This document shows positions 32,054 to 39,661 of a DNA stretch of 64,000 nt, in pieces. The notes beneath the pieces are model-generated. The model did not search any database, had not been told where the DNA came from, and saw only the letters and a list, made by a program, of their open reading frames with translations. A program made the position numbers and the translations under genes. Source of the DNA: Oscillospiraceae bacterium (GTDB lineage Bacteria; Bacillota; Clostridia; Oscillospirales; Ruminococcaceae); NCBI GenBank assembly GCA_017472735.1, contig JAFUOD010000007.1:1-64000 (forward strand), written 5' to 3'. Every line of letters starts with the position of its first letter. The first letter of the stretch is position 1.

Positions 32054-32590
32054 ATTAGAGAAAAAGCAACGCTTATGGAAGAAATGGCGGTCAAGCGTGC
32101 CTTAATGCGCATTTCTCACGAAATAGTTGAAAAGAATAAGGGTGTCGATGATATATGTATAGTCGGAATCCTTCGCCGCGGTTCTGCTCTTGCAAAAATG
32201 ATTACCTCAAATATTGAACTTATCGAAGGTAAAACCGTTTCTTGCGGAGATATAGACATAAGCCACTACCGTGACGATGTTTCCTCGCCGGACGGAAGCC
32301 CTGTTTTAAACAAGGTGTCGCTTCCTTTTTCGGTTCAGGGCAAAAAAATCATTTTAGTCGATGACGTTTTATATACCGGCAGAACAGTCCGTGCTGCTAT
32401 AGAGGCTGTTTTTGCACTCGGCAGACCAAACTCGATTCAGCTTGCAATTTTAGTTGACAGGGGACACAGGGAGCTCCCCATACGGGCCGATTATGTCGGC
32501 AAAAGTATTCCTACTTCTCACTCCGAGCTTATTGAAGTATTGCTCCCGCCTTATGACAGTGAGATAGCTGTAAAGCTTCTCGATAAATAG
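32054..32590 (+). CDS. pyrR: Bifunctional pyr operon attenuator / uracil phosphoribosyltransferase
   Basis: 178 residues if translation starts at ATT 32054. GGAGG at 32041-32045 lies eight bases before this ATT, while the first in-frame ATG (32075) has no ribosome site. Starting at ATT gives the N-terminus IREKATLMEEMAVKRAL, which aligns without gaps with the known PyrR start (MNQKAVILDEQAIRRAL in Bacillus subtilis). The PRPP motif VDDVLYTGRTVRAAI and DRGHRELPIRADYVG are intact. It binds its own leader and salvages uracil, and is followed by a uracil permease gene. Confidence 0.93.
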   Translation: MREKATLMEEMAVKRALMRISHEIVEKNKGVDDICIVGILRRGSALAKMITSNIELIEGKTVSCGDIDISHYRDDVSSPDGSPVLNKVSLPFSVQGKKIILVDDVLYTGRTVRAAIEAVFALGRPNSIQLAILVDRGHRELPIRADYVGKSIPTSHSELIEVLLPPYDSEIAVKLLDK

Positions 32591-32630
32591 TTATTCTTTA
32601 GCAAAACTATAAAATTACGGAGGGAAAATT

Positions 32631-34010
32631 ATGAAACTTATTTTTGGTATTCACGATAAGCCTAAGTTACCGCAGTTGATCGTATTTGCAATTCAGCAGC
32701 TTTTGGCTATCATGGCTGCAACCTTGGTGGTTCCTGTAATTATCGAAGGTGAGACAGGACTTCCATTAAGTCCCGCTGCGGCGCTTTTCGGCGCAGGCTG
32801 CGGCACCTTGGTATACATTTTGTTCACCAAGGGTAAAAGCCCTGTTTTCTTGGGTTCTTCATTCGCATTCATTAATTCAATGATTGCTGCTGTTGCCGGT
32901 GCTGCTACCGCAGGTCTCGGCTATTTAGGCCTCGTTTTGGGTGCAATCATGGCAGGACTTGTTTATGTTGTTATCGCTGTTATCGTTAAGTTTGCCGGCG
33001 TTAACTGGCTCAACAAGCTCATGCCCACCGTTGTAATCGGCCCTACTGTTGCAATCATCGGTCTTTCGCTTGCAGGCAATGCTGTCGGCGATACTCAGCT
33101 TGGCGAAGTTGTAAACGCTGAAGGTGCAGCAGTTGCAAGCCCTCTTATTTGCATACTGATCGCAGTTATCACCTTAATTGCTACAACAGTTGCTTCTACT
33201 TACGGAAAAAAGATGGCTAAGCTCATTCCCTTTATCATCGGTATCGGCTGTGGTTATGCTGTTGCCGTGATCTTCACCGTCATCGGCAACATCGCAGGTA
33301 TCGACGCTCTTAAGGTAATTGACTTCGGTTACTTCTCGGCACTCCTTACCGATGGCAAGGTAACTTTGGCAACCTTCTTCTCGGTTCCTCAGTTTGTTGG
33401 CTTTAAGGCTTTAGGCTCGTTCTCAGAGATCAACGGCGCTTACATCGGCACACTTGTCGCCGCATATGTACCTGTTGCTTTTGTTGTATTTGCTGAACAT
33501 ATTGCCGACCACAAAAACATCTCCTCTATCATCGAAAAAGATCTCCTTGAAGACCCCGGTCTCTCAAGAACTCTCCTTGGAGACGGCGTAGGCTCAATGG
33601 TTGGCGCTTTCTTTGGTGCTTGCCCCAACACCACCTATGGTGAATCTGTTGCTTGCGTTGCAATTACAGGTAACGCATCTGTTGCTACTATTATCGCAAC
33701 TGCAGTAGGAGCAATTTTAATCAGCTTCCTTTCTCCTTTTGTTGCAATCGTTGACTCTATTCCTCCTTGCGTAATGGGCGGCGTTTGCATTGCGCTCTAC
33801 GGCTTCATTGCTGTTTCCGGTCTTAAGATGATTCAAAAGGTCGACCTCGAAGAAAACCGCAATCTCTTCGTTGTTTCCACAATCCTCATCTGCGGTATCG
33901 GCGGTCTTACCCTCAACTTTGGTCAAGTTACGATCACTTCCATTGCAACTGCACTTGTTTTGGGTATCATTGTAAATCTCGTTCTTGGCAAAAAGGCTAA
34001 AGAAAACTGA
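32631..34010 (+). CDS. uraA: Uracil permease (NCS2/UraA family)
   Basis: 459 residues from ATG at 32631 with CGGAGGG upstream. About 12-14 membrane segments; motifs VVIGPTVAIIGLSLAGNAVG and a carboxylate-bearing VVFAEHIADHKNIS, then the NCS2 NTTYGESVACVAITG. It imports uracil (a proton symporter in the family) and with PyrR forms a salvage unit under leader control. Other nucleobases cannot be excluded. Confidence 0.93.
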   Translation: MKLIFGIHDKPKLPQLIVFAIQQLLAIMAATLVVPVIIEGETGLPLSPAAALFGAGCGTLVYILFTKGKSPVFLGSSFAFINSMIAAVAGAATAGLGYLGLVLGAIMAGLVYVVIAVIVKFAGVNWLNKLMPTVVIGPTVAIIGLSLAGNAVGDTQLGEVVNAEGAAVASPLICILIAVITLIATTVASTYGKKMAKLIPFIIGIGCGYAVAVIFTVIGNIAGIDALKVIDFGYFSALLTDGKVTLATFFSVPQFVGFKALGSFSEINGAYIGTLVAAYVPVAFVVFAEHIADHKNISSIIEKDLLEDPGLSRTLLGDGVGSMVGAFFGACPNTTYGESVACVAITGNASVATIIATAVGAILISFLSPFVAIVDSIPPCVMGGVCIALYGFIAVSGLKMIQKVDLEENRNLFVVSTILICGIGGLTLNFGQVTITSIATALVLGIIVNLVLGKKAKEN

Positions 34011-34021
34011 TAATTAAATAG

Positions 34022-34061
34022 AAATGATCCCGCCTTGAATTTGCTCAGGGTGGGATCATTT
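34022..34061 (+). terminator. Terminator of the pyrR-uraA operon
   Basis: AAATGATCCC and GGGATCATTT arms with inner CCTTGA/TCAGGG pairing, then TTTTATC. Confidence 0.88.
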
Positions 34062-34078
34062 TATCAATTGTTAACCAT

Positions 34079-34464
34079 GTTTCTGCTTACTCATATTTCA
34101 CCAAACAAAAAAGCCACCCTGCAGGTGACTTTTTTGCTTGCAGTTTGCTAAACAAACTGATGAGCATACGGGATTCAGAACCCAGCAGCTTTGCTTTGCA
34201 AACCTGCAACAGTTGCTCCTTACAGTCGCAACTTACCACGGTTTCTGCTTACTCATATTTCACCAAACAAAAAAGCCACCCTGCAGGTGACTTTTTTGCT
34301 TGCAGTTTGCTAAGCAAACTGATGAGCATACGGGATTCAGAACCCAGCAGCTTTGCTTTGCAAACCTGCAACAGTTGCTCCTTTCAGTCGCAACTTACCA
34401 CGGTTTCTGCTTACTCATATTTCACCAAACAAAAAAGCCACCCTGCAGGTGACTTTTTTGCTTG
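34079..34464. repeat. Tandem 162-bp repeats derived from the tRNA-Ala 3' end and terminator
   Basis: Two full 162-bp units (34079-34240, 34241-34402) are nearly identical and a third begins at 34403 and runs into the tRNA-Ala gene. Each unit holds the terminator-like palindrome with GCCACC/GGTGAC and, in the full units, a copy of GAGCATACGGGATTC (34162, 34324) that matches tRNA-Ala at 34468 but continues with an extra A (AGAACCC). No spacers of CRISPR type occur and no gene is convincing within them. Confidence 0.88.
34431..34460 (-). terminator. Terminator of tRNA-Ala
   Basis: AAAAAAGCCACC and GGTGACTTTTTT arms surround CTGCA, right after the tRNA 3' end. The same hairpin occurs in each upstream tandem unit. 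Confidence 0.85.
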
Positions 34465-34538
34465 GTGGAGCATACGGGATTCGAACCCGTGACCTCCACA
34501 CTGCCAGTGTGGCGCGCTTCCAACTGCGCCAATACCCC
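34463..34538 (-). tRNA. tRNA-Ala(GGC)
   Basis: Reading leftward from 34538: acceptor GGGGTAT pairs with ATGCTCC and so contains the alanine identity pair G3-U70. Anticodon loop CTGGCAG gives GGC, the T arm has GGTTCGAATCC, discriminator A, CCA encoded. Confidence 0.96.
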
Positions 34539-34617
34539 ATAAAAGTAGAATAGCACATCTTAAGAGAAATTTCAAGTAGTGTTGCTGATTTTTTTATTTT
34601 CATTTTTTGATTAGTTA

Positions 34618-34647
34618 TTGACTAGACAACCCGGACTTTGTTATAAT
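34618..34647 (+). promoter_or_regulatory. Promoter of the 34.7-kb gene
   Basis: TTGACT at 34618-34623 and TATAAT at 34642-34647, 18 bp apart. Transcription should begin near 34655, which rules out a GTG start there and favours the ATG at 34718. Confidence 0.78.
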
Positions 34648-34717
34648 TATTTTAGTGGCAGGGGATGGCACCCATAACAAAAAACAGATAGTCACTTTGT
34701 TATTAATTGCAAAGGGG

Positions 34718-35332
34718 ATGACACCCATCGAAAAAAACATTATTGTAATTGATGAGCAAGGAAATAAAATCGGAGCGACCTACCCCAAGCGGGCGAAAGG
34801 TCTTATTAAAAGAGGCAGGGCACGCTCGATAGATGAAAACACAATATGCCTTGCGTGTCCGCCAAATGAATTTTTGGAGGAATTTAAAATGACAGAATTA
34901 GTTATAGATAAAACCACAGGTGAAGTTGTCGAAACTGCAGAGACTAAAGAAGCGTCTGAAGCATTAGCATCACCCGAATCTCAGCCCGAACTTACAATCG
35001 GTTATATTTTAACACAGATTGAAAAGATTTCATCGCGAACTACTTATTTGAACAAAGCTATTCAGGAAATTTCTGAAATCCCGATTGGCGGCGCGGGTGT
35101 AATGGGTGTAGGAGAAAAAGCAAATGCGATTGCGGATGTTGTCAGATGTCGAGAAACCACAAATCAGAAGCTTATTTCATTCTATGAAAAGCTTTACGAC
35201 GATTTAAATCCCGCAAAAGACGAAATTCGCGAAAAAGCGCTTAGCCTTCTTGAAGATGTAATTGATTCTTCTGACCTGTCAGACAATAGCATTCATGAAA
35301 TGTTTGGTGCTCTTATTACTCTTATTAAATAA
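34718..35332 (+). CDS. Hypothetical protein with an N-terminal PLMP-like basic domain
   Basis: 204 residues from ATG at 34718; AAAGGGG abuts it, so the start is not certain. Residues 1-50 (IIVIDEQGNKIGATYPKRAK, then GLIKRGRARSIDENTICLAC) resemble in layout the PLMP/RRXRR domain of IscB-like proteins: a beta strand, a short loop, and a basic helix with GRA. An acidic linker (TTGEVVETAETKEASEALAS) leads to a helical C-terminal half (residues about 90-204), likely coiled. No nuclease motif is seen. It has its own promoter and terminator; the function is unknown. Confidence 0.7.
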   Translation: MTPIEKNIIVIDEQGNKIGATYPKRAKGLIKRGRARSIDENTICLACPPNEFLEEFKMTELVIDKTTGEVVETAETKEASEALASPESQPELTIGYILTQIEKISSRTTYLNKAIQEISEIPIGGAGVMGVGEKANAIADVVRCRETTNQKLISFYEKLYDDLNPAKDEIREKALSLLEDVIDSSDLSDNSIHEMFGALITLIK

Positions 35333-35336
35333 TTTC

Positions 35337-35366
35337 AACCGCCTGATCGTGAGATCGGGCGGTTTT
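35337..35366 (+). terminator. Terminator of the PLMP-like gene
   Basis: AACCGCC and GGCGGTT arms with an inner GATC/GATC pairing, then TTCT. Confidence 0.87.
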
Positions 35367-35369
35367 CTA

Positions 35370-35398
35370 TTGCAATTTTGCTTACATTGCGCTACAAT
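35370..35398 (+). promoter_or_regulatory. Promoter of the GNAT gene
   Basis: TTGCAA at 35370-35375 and TACAAT at 35393-35398, 17 bp apart. Confidence 0.65.
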
Positions 35399-35430
35399 TA
35401 CCTCATATCACAAAGCAAAGGAATCTTAAA

Positions 35431-35913
35431 ATGAAAGTAATAAAAGCAACCCTGTCCGACCTCGATATTATCCTCCCGGTTTACGAGAGGGCGCGCGAGT
35501 ATATGCGCCAAACAGGCAATCCCAACCAGTGGAAGACAACAAATCCAACCCTCGAAATGATTACAGAGGATATCGAAAACGGCAATCTTTATATGCTTTA
35601 CAGCGATAGCGGCATCGAAGCGGTATTCGCTTTTATCCAAGGCGCCGACCCTACTTATAATGTTATCGACGGCGCATGGCTAAACGACAAGCCATATTGC
35701 GCTGTTCACCGAGTTGCAAGTGCCGGCAAAAGCAGGGGAGTGCTAAAACTTTGCATGGATTACTGCCTCGGCTTTACCTCTGAAATAAGAATTGACACCC
35801 ACGAGGATAATAAGGTCATGCAGCACTCGCTTGAAAAGCTTGGCTTTAAGAGGTGCGGAATCATTCAACTTTTAAACGGTGAACCCAGAATAGCATATCA
35901 TTTATCGAAATAA
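35431..35913 (+). CDS. GNAT family N-acetyltransferase
   Basis: 160 residues from ATG at 35431 with AAAGGA upstream. GNAT features: N-terminal KATLSDLDIILPVYERAREY, a central strand with EAVFAFIQGADPTYNVIDG, a coenzyme-A loop replaced by ASAGKSRGVLKLCMDYCL, and the C-terminal DTHEDNKVMQHSLEKLGFKR typical of the family. The substrate is unknown; single-gene context gives no hint. Confidence 0.9.
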   Translation: MKVIKATLSDLDIILPVYERAREYMRQTGNPNQWKTTNPTLEMITEDIENGNLYMLYSDSGIEAVFAFIQGADPTYNVIDGAWLNDKPYCAVHRVASAGKSRGVLKLCMDYCLGFTSEIRIDTHEDNKVMQHSLEKLGFKRCGIIQLLNGEPRIAYHLSK

Positions 35914-35915
35914 AG

Positions 35916-35955
35916 CGAAACCCGACGGCTGAATTAATCAACCGTCGGGCTTTCG
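35916..35955. terminator. Bidirectional terminator after the GNAT gene
   Basis: CGAAA-CCCGACGG and CCGTCGGG-CTTTCG arms serve both converging genes. Confidence 0.88.
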
Positions 35956-35973
35956 TTATATAACAAAGGTAAC

Positions 35974-37179
35974 TTATTTTTTCTTAAGCAAAAGAATTAT
36001 CATAACCGCAGCTACAACCGTAATTCCGCCGCATACAACAATCCACAAAACTGTCATTGCGCTGTTGCTTTCAGAGGGTTCAACCAACGCACTATCTGTC
36101 AGAATTTCTTCTTCAACAGGCACATCAACAACAGCCGAGGGTAATTCATCGCTTACATCGTTCTCATCGCTGTCAACGTCGCCATAATAAACATCGGGAA
36201 CGTATTCATCTGTTCCGGTGCCCATTTCAAAGAAATAGCTCATATATTCATCATAGTTTTCGGTATATCCATCAAGCTTTTCTAAAGTTAGAACATCGCC
36301 GTCAATGCGGTAATACTTCTCGCCGTCAACAGGCACACAATAAGCTCCATAATCACAATATATTCTAAGATTCATTCCGCTTGTAAGCTCGCTGAATTTC
36401 AAACCAAGCATTCCCAAACTGTCTTCTTCAAAATCAATTCTTACAGGCGCTATCTCCTCGGCATCAAAGTTAGAATATGCAAGAAAATAAAGATTAACAA
36501 AGCTTTTTGCGCCCTCTACATCGTTCGAGATAACATCAGCCATGACAACAAAGCCGTCTAAATAGTGTTTGGTAAGCATAACGCATTCGCCTGCGTCGTC
36601 ACCTGCTTTGGGTGTGCCGTAAACATAGGAATACTCATCATCAATCGAATCATATTCATCGGTGTCATAATCTGGTACAAAACTGCCGGTATCGTTTTCA
36701 TCGGGGGCTTCTTCTCCGTCCGCAGGAGGCACTTCCATATATCCGTTTTCAATAAGCCATTCTTCTGTATAAAACATCGTAAGATAGTTATAAAGCTCGC
36801 CGTCTGCAAACTCCTCGATTTCTTCCTCAACAACAATGTAATTGGGTACTATCTGCATGGGGTAGGATTCCATGACCTCTCCGTTAAATATCACCGAGAT
36901 GACTTGTCCCATAACCAATCCACCGTCAATAGCAAGATCCCAATCCCCTTCGGCAAAATGTATTTGTTCATCTCGCACCGAGAAAGTAAACGGCTCGCGT
37001 CTGCCGTTCTCGTAAACATCGCCTACAGCACAGAACGAGTATCCGCCTGTTGTCTCAATATATCGGCAGGTGATAACCGTTGCCGTAAAGGCATATTCAT
37101 CTGGCTCAAGAGCGCAAATCGTAACGCTAATGCTTAAAACAGATAAAACTGCCAACAATAAGCTTAGAATCTTTTTCAT
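35974..37179 (-). CDS. Secreted, membrane-anchored acidic hypothetical protein
   Basis: 401 residues from ATG at 37179 with GGGAGG upstream. A signal peptide (KKILSLLLAVLSVLSISVTI), a predicted extracellular part with long acidic stretches (about residues 155-200 and 310-365, Asp/Glu-rich), and a C-terminal membrane segment (TVLWIVVCGGITVVAAVMII) followed by LLLKKK. The topology is that of a type-I surface protein; no LPXTG or known domain is seen. Monocistronic. Confidence 0.8.
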   Translation of the reverse strand: MKKILSLLLAVLSVLSISVTICALEPDEYAFTATVITCRYIETTGGYSFCAVGDVYENGRREPFTFSVRDEQIHFAEGDWDLAIDGGLVMGQVISVIFNGEVMESYPMQIVPNYIVVEEEIEEFADGELYNYLTMFYTEEWLIENGYMEVPPADGEEAPDENDTGSFVPDYDTDEYDSIDDEYSYVYGTPKAGDDAGECVMLTKHYLDGFVVMADVISNDVEGAKSFVNLYFLAYSNFDAEEIAPVRIDFEEDSLGMLGLKFSELTSGMNLRIYCDYGAYCVPVDGEKYYRIDGDVLTLEKLDGYTENYDEYMSYFFEMGTGTDEYVPDVYYGDVDSDENDVSDELPSAVVDVPVEEEILTDSALVEPSESNSAMTVLWIVVCGGITVVAAVMIILLLKKK

Positions 37180-37294
37180 AGAAAATCCTCCCTGAATATT
37201 TATTCTTTACCTATAATACAATCGTGTTTGCCGAAATATTGCAATATAGCTAACAATTTCAATAGAAAACATGAATGTTTGTCAAAAAAATAAC

Positions 37295-37323
37295 TTGTAT
37301 TATTGTCGTTTATGTTGTATAAT
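37295..37323 (+). promoter_or_regulatory. Promoter of the Fe-S scaffold-like / GGGtGRT operon
   Basis: TTGTAT at 37295-37300 and TATAAT at 37318-37323, 17 bp apart, about 55 bp upstream of the first start. Confidence 0.75.
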
Positions 37324-37376
37324 ACACTTGTATTTGTTCGCAAATTTCCATTATTCTGAAAGGAGTAAATACTATT

Positions 37377-38069
37377 ATGAATTATTCACATGAAGTTGAA
37401 CAAATGTGCTGTGTGGCTAAAGGCCCTCATCACGGTCCGGCTCCTATCCCCGAAGAAGGAAGATGGGTAGAATCCAAGCAGATCTCCGACATCTCCGGCT
37501 ATACTCACGGTGTGGGATGGTGCGCACCTCAGCAGGGTGCTTGCAAGCTTTCCTTGAATGTTAAGGACGGCATTATTGAAGAAGCTTTGGTAGAAACTAT
37601 CGGTTGCTCCGGTATGACTCACTCTGCAGCTATGGCTGCCGAGATCCTTCCCGGTAAGACACTTCTCGAAGCTCTCAACACAGACCTTGTTTGCGATGCT
37701 ATCAACACTGCAATGCGTGAACTCTTCTTGCAGATCGTTTACGGTAGAACTCAGTCTGCTTTCTCTGAGGACGGCCTTGTAATCGGCGCAGGTATGGAAG
37801 ACCTCGGTAAGGGTGAAAGATCCATGGTTGGTACCATGTACGGTACAAAGGCTAAGGGTGTTCGTTACCTCGAAATGACTGAAGGTTACTGCACAAGAAT
37901 GGCTCTCGACGCTGACGATCAGGTTATCGGTTATGAATTCGTATCTTTGGGTAAGATGACTGACTTCATCAAGAAGGGCATGGAACCGAACGAAGCATAC
38001 GAAAAGTCCAAGGGTACGTACGGCCGCTTTGCTGATGCGGTTAAGTATATCGACCCCCGTAAAGAATAA
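37377..38069 (+). CDS. Iron-sulphur assembly scaffold-like (NifU/IscU-related) protein
   Basis: 230 residues from ATG at 37377 with AAAGGAG upstream. The middle resembles IscU-type scaffolds: GACKLSLNVKDGIIEEALVE followed by TIGCSGMTHSAAMAAEILPG, in which the Cys sits like the cluster ligand of NifU-N. Extra Cys at MCCVAKGPHH and GWCAPQQGAC could be further ligands. It is always a reasonable partner of the GGGtGRT gene 17 bp downstream. Cluster-binding is inferred, not shown. High-frequency codons suggest strong expression. Confidence 0.78.
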   Translation: MNYSHEVEQMCCVAKGPHHGPAPIPEEGRWVESKQISDISGYTHGVGWCAPQQGACKLSLNVKDGIIEEALVETIGCSGMTHSAAMAAEILPGKTLLEALNTDLVCDAINTAMRELFLQIVYGRTQSAFSEDGLVIGAGMEDLGKGERSMVGTMYGTKAKGVRYLEMTEGYCTRMALDADDQVIGYEFVSLGKMTDFIKKGMEPNEAYEKSKGTYGRFADAVKYIDPRKE

Positions 38070-38086
38070 TAGAGGAGGTACGAATA

Positions 38087-39085
38087 ATGGCTAAGTTTGA
38101 AGGTTATGAAAGACGTGAGGCAAAGATCCTCGAATGTCTTAAAGAATACGGCATTTCCTCTATCGATGAATGTAAGGAAATCTGCGATGCTAAGGGTATT
38201 GACCCTTATAAGATCGTTGAAGAAACACAGCCCATCTGCTTCGAAAACGCTAAGTGGGCTTACACAGTTGGTTGCGCTATCGCAATCAAGAAGGGTTGCA
38301 CCAAGGCTGCTGATGCAGCTGCTGCAATCGGTATCGGCTTGCAGTCCTTCTGCATTCCCGGCTCTGTTGCCGAGAACAGAAAGGTTGGTCTTGGCCACGG
38401 CAACCTCGCTTCTATGCTTTTAAGCGAATCTACCGAGTGCTTCTGCTTCTTGGCTGGCCACGAGTCTTTCGCTGCTGCTGAAGGCGCTATCAAGATCGCC
38501 CTCAACGCTAACAAGGTTAGAGTTAAGCCCTTAAGAGTAATTCTTAACGGTCTTGGCAAGGATGCTGCTTTCATCATCTCCAGAATCAATGGCTTTACCT
38601 ATGTTGAAACCAAGTTCAATCCCTTCACCGAACAGGTAGAGGTTGTTTATGAAAAGGCTTATTCCAACGGTCCAAGAGCTGACGTTAAGTGCTACGGCGC
38701 AGATAACGTTCCCGAAGGCGTTGCTATCATGAAGCTCGAAAATGTCGGTGTTTCCATCACCGGTAACTCCACCAACCCTACCCGCTTCCAGCACCCCGTT
38801 GCAGGTACTTACAAGAAGTGGTGCCAGGAAAACGGCGTTAACTACTTCTCCGTTGCTTCCGGCGGCGGCACCGGCAGAACTCTTCACCCCGATAACATGG
38901 GCGCAGGTCCTTCCAGCTACGGCATGACCGATACCATGGGCAGAATGCATTCCGACGCTCAGTTCGCAGGTTCTTCTTCTGTTCCTGCCCACGTTGAAAT
39001 GATGGGCTTAATCGGTGCAGGTAACAACCCCATGGTTGGTATGACAGTTGCTTGCGCAGTTGCTATCGAAGAGGCTTCAAAGTAA
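38087..39085 (+). CDS. GGGtGRT family protein
   Basis: 332 residues from ATG at 38087 behind AGAGGAGG. The name-giving motif is in FSVASGGGTGRTLHPDNMGA. The protein is largely of alpha/beta type with several Cys (CLKEYGISSIDECKEICDA at the N-terminus, CFCFLAGHE). This family (PF14057) has no proven function and regularly lies beside an Fe-S scaffold-like gene, as here. Codon use resembles highly expressed genes. Confidence 0.87.
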   Translation: MAKFEGYERREAKILECLKEYGISSIDECKEICDAKGIDPYKIVEETQPICFENAKWAYTVGCAIAIKKGCTKAADAAAAIGIGLQSFCIPGSVAENRKVGLGHGNLASMLLSESTECFCFLAGHESFAAAEGAIKIALNANKVRVKPLRVILNGLGKDAAFIISRINGFTYVETKFNPFTEQVEVVYEKAYSNGPRADVKCYGADNVPEGVAIMKLENVGVSITGNSTNPTRFQHPVAGTYKKWCQENGVNYFSVASGGGTGRTLHPDNMGAGPSSYGMTDTMGRMHSDAQFAGSSSVPAHVEMMGLIGAGNNPMVGMTVACAVAIEEASK

Positions 39086-39115
39086 TCGGTTTTTAGAAAT
39101 TTATAGTTTTATTTT

Positions 39116-39164
39116 AAAATAGACACATTATTTATGGGTTATCCTGTATTATGTGTCTATTTTT
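39116..39164 (+). terminator. Terminator of the GGGtGRT operon
   Basis: AAAATAGACACAT and ATGTGTCTATTTT perfect 13-bp arms with a 22-nt loop, followed by TTAATTTT. Confidence 0.85.
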
Positions 39165-39363
39165 AATTTTAGCCACCTATAAATTTTACTCACTTTTTGT
39201 AAATAGGGAAATATCTCGGCTCTTACCCATGCTTTGGCTGTCAGCCCTGTCGGCAAAGTGCGTGTCAATTTATATCATCCTGTTGGATAGACAATAACTA
39301 CACAATATATGAAGTTGCTGACGCCGCTCAACAGCCCTCCGGCTGAGTTGGAAATCCACTCGA

Positions 39364-39498
39364 CTTACAGGAAAGTCAGTGATCGCAACAAAAAAGGTTC
39401 AATATCATAACTTGCAACTGCAGACCAGAATCAAGACCTATATCGGCTGGACAGCGCAGATTGTTCAGCATGAGATAGATCATTGCGAGAGCATATAG
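39364..39498 (+). pseudogene. def: Remnant of a peptide deformylase gene (C-terminal part)
   Basis: The frame read from 39364 to TAG at 39496-39498 encodes LTGKSVIATKKVQYHN and then TYIGWTAQIVQHEIDHCESI. This has the third deformylase motif, QHEIDH, after a G-x-TAQ segment, as in clostridial class III deformylases. Upstream the frame soon loses similarity and stops (39319-39321); the GxGxA and EGCLS motifs are not found. There is no start or ribosome site, so it is a decayed fragment. Confidence 0.68.
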
Positions 39499-39565
39499 AT
39501 TTAGTGCTTAATTGCTTTAGTTTGCCGCTTTCTGCCCTGAAGAATACCCTTTAAGCTAATTCAAC

Positions 39566-39597
39566 AACAACCCTTTCAATATTTTGGAGGGGTTGTT
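39566..39597. terminator. Hairpin ahead of the giant LRR gene
   Basis: AACAACCC (39566-39573) pairs with GGGTTGTT (39590-39597) three bases upstream of the -35 box of the next gene, insulating it from upstream transcription. Confidence 0.6.
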
Positions 39598-39599
39598 CA

Positions 39600-39628
39600 T
39601 TGACACCTACATGTCATTGATGTAGAAT
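39600..39628 (+). promoter_or_regulatory. Promoter of the giant LRR gene with an internal inverted repeat
   Basis: TTGACA at 39600-39605 and TAGAAT at 39623-39628, 17 bp apart. CTACAT (39607-39612) and ATGTAG (39620-39625) form an inverted repeat over the spacer and -10 box, a plausible operator. Confidence 0.75.
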
Positions 39629-39661
39629 TAAACTAACTAAAGCTTTTTGGAGGCTGAATAT

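Noticed and set aside
34079..34464. CRISPR array
   Set aside because: Repeats are direct 162-bp units without unique spacers, and no cas gene is present.
34145..34492. 115-codon open frame inside the tRNA-Ala tandem repeats
   Set aside because: It exists only because the 162-bp unit is a multiple of three; it runs into the tRNA and has no ribosome site.
35974..37179. Sortase-anchored protein
   Set aside because: The C-terminus has a membrane segment and Lys tail but no LPXTG-like motif.
39240..39560. Functional peptide deformylase gene
   Set aside because: Only the C-terminal HEIDH part is recognisable; no start or earlier motifs.
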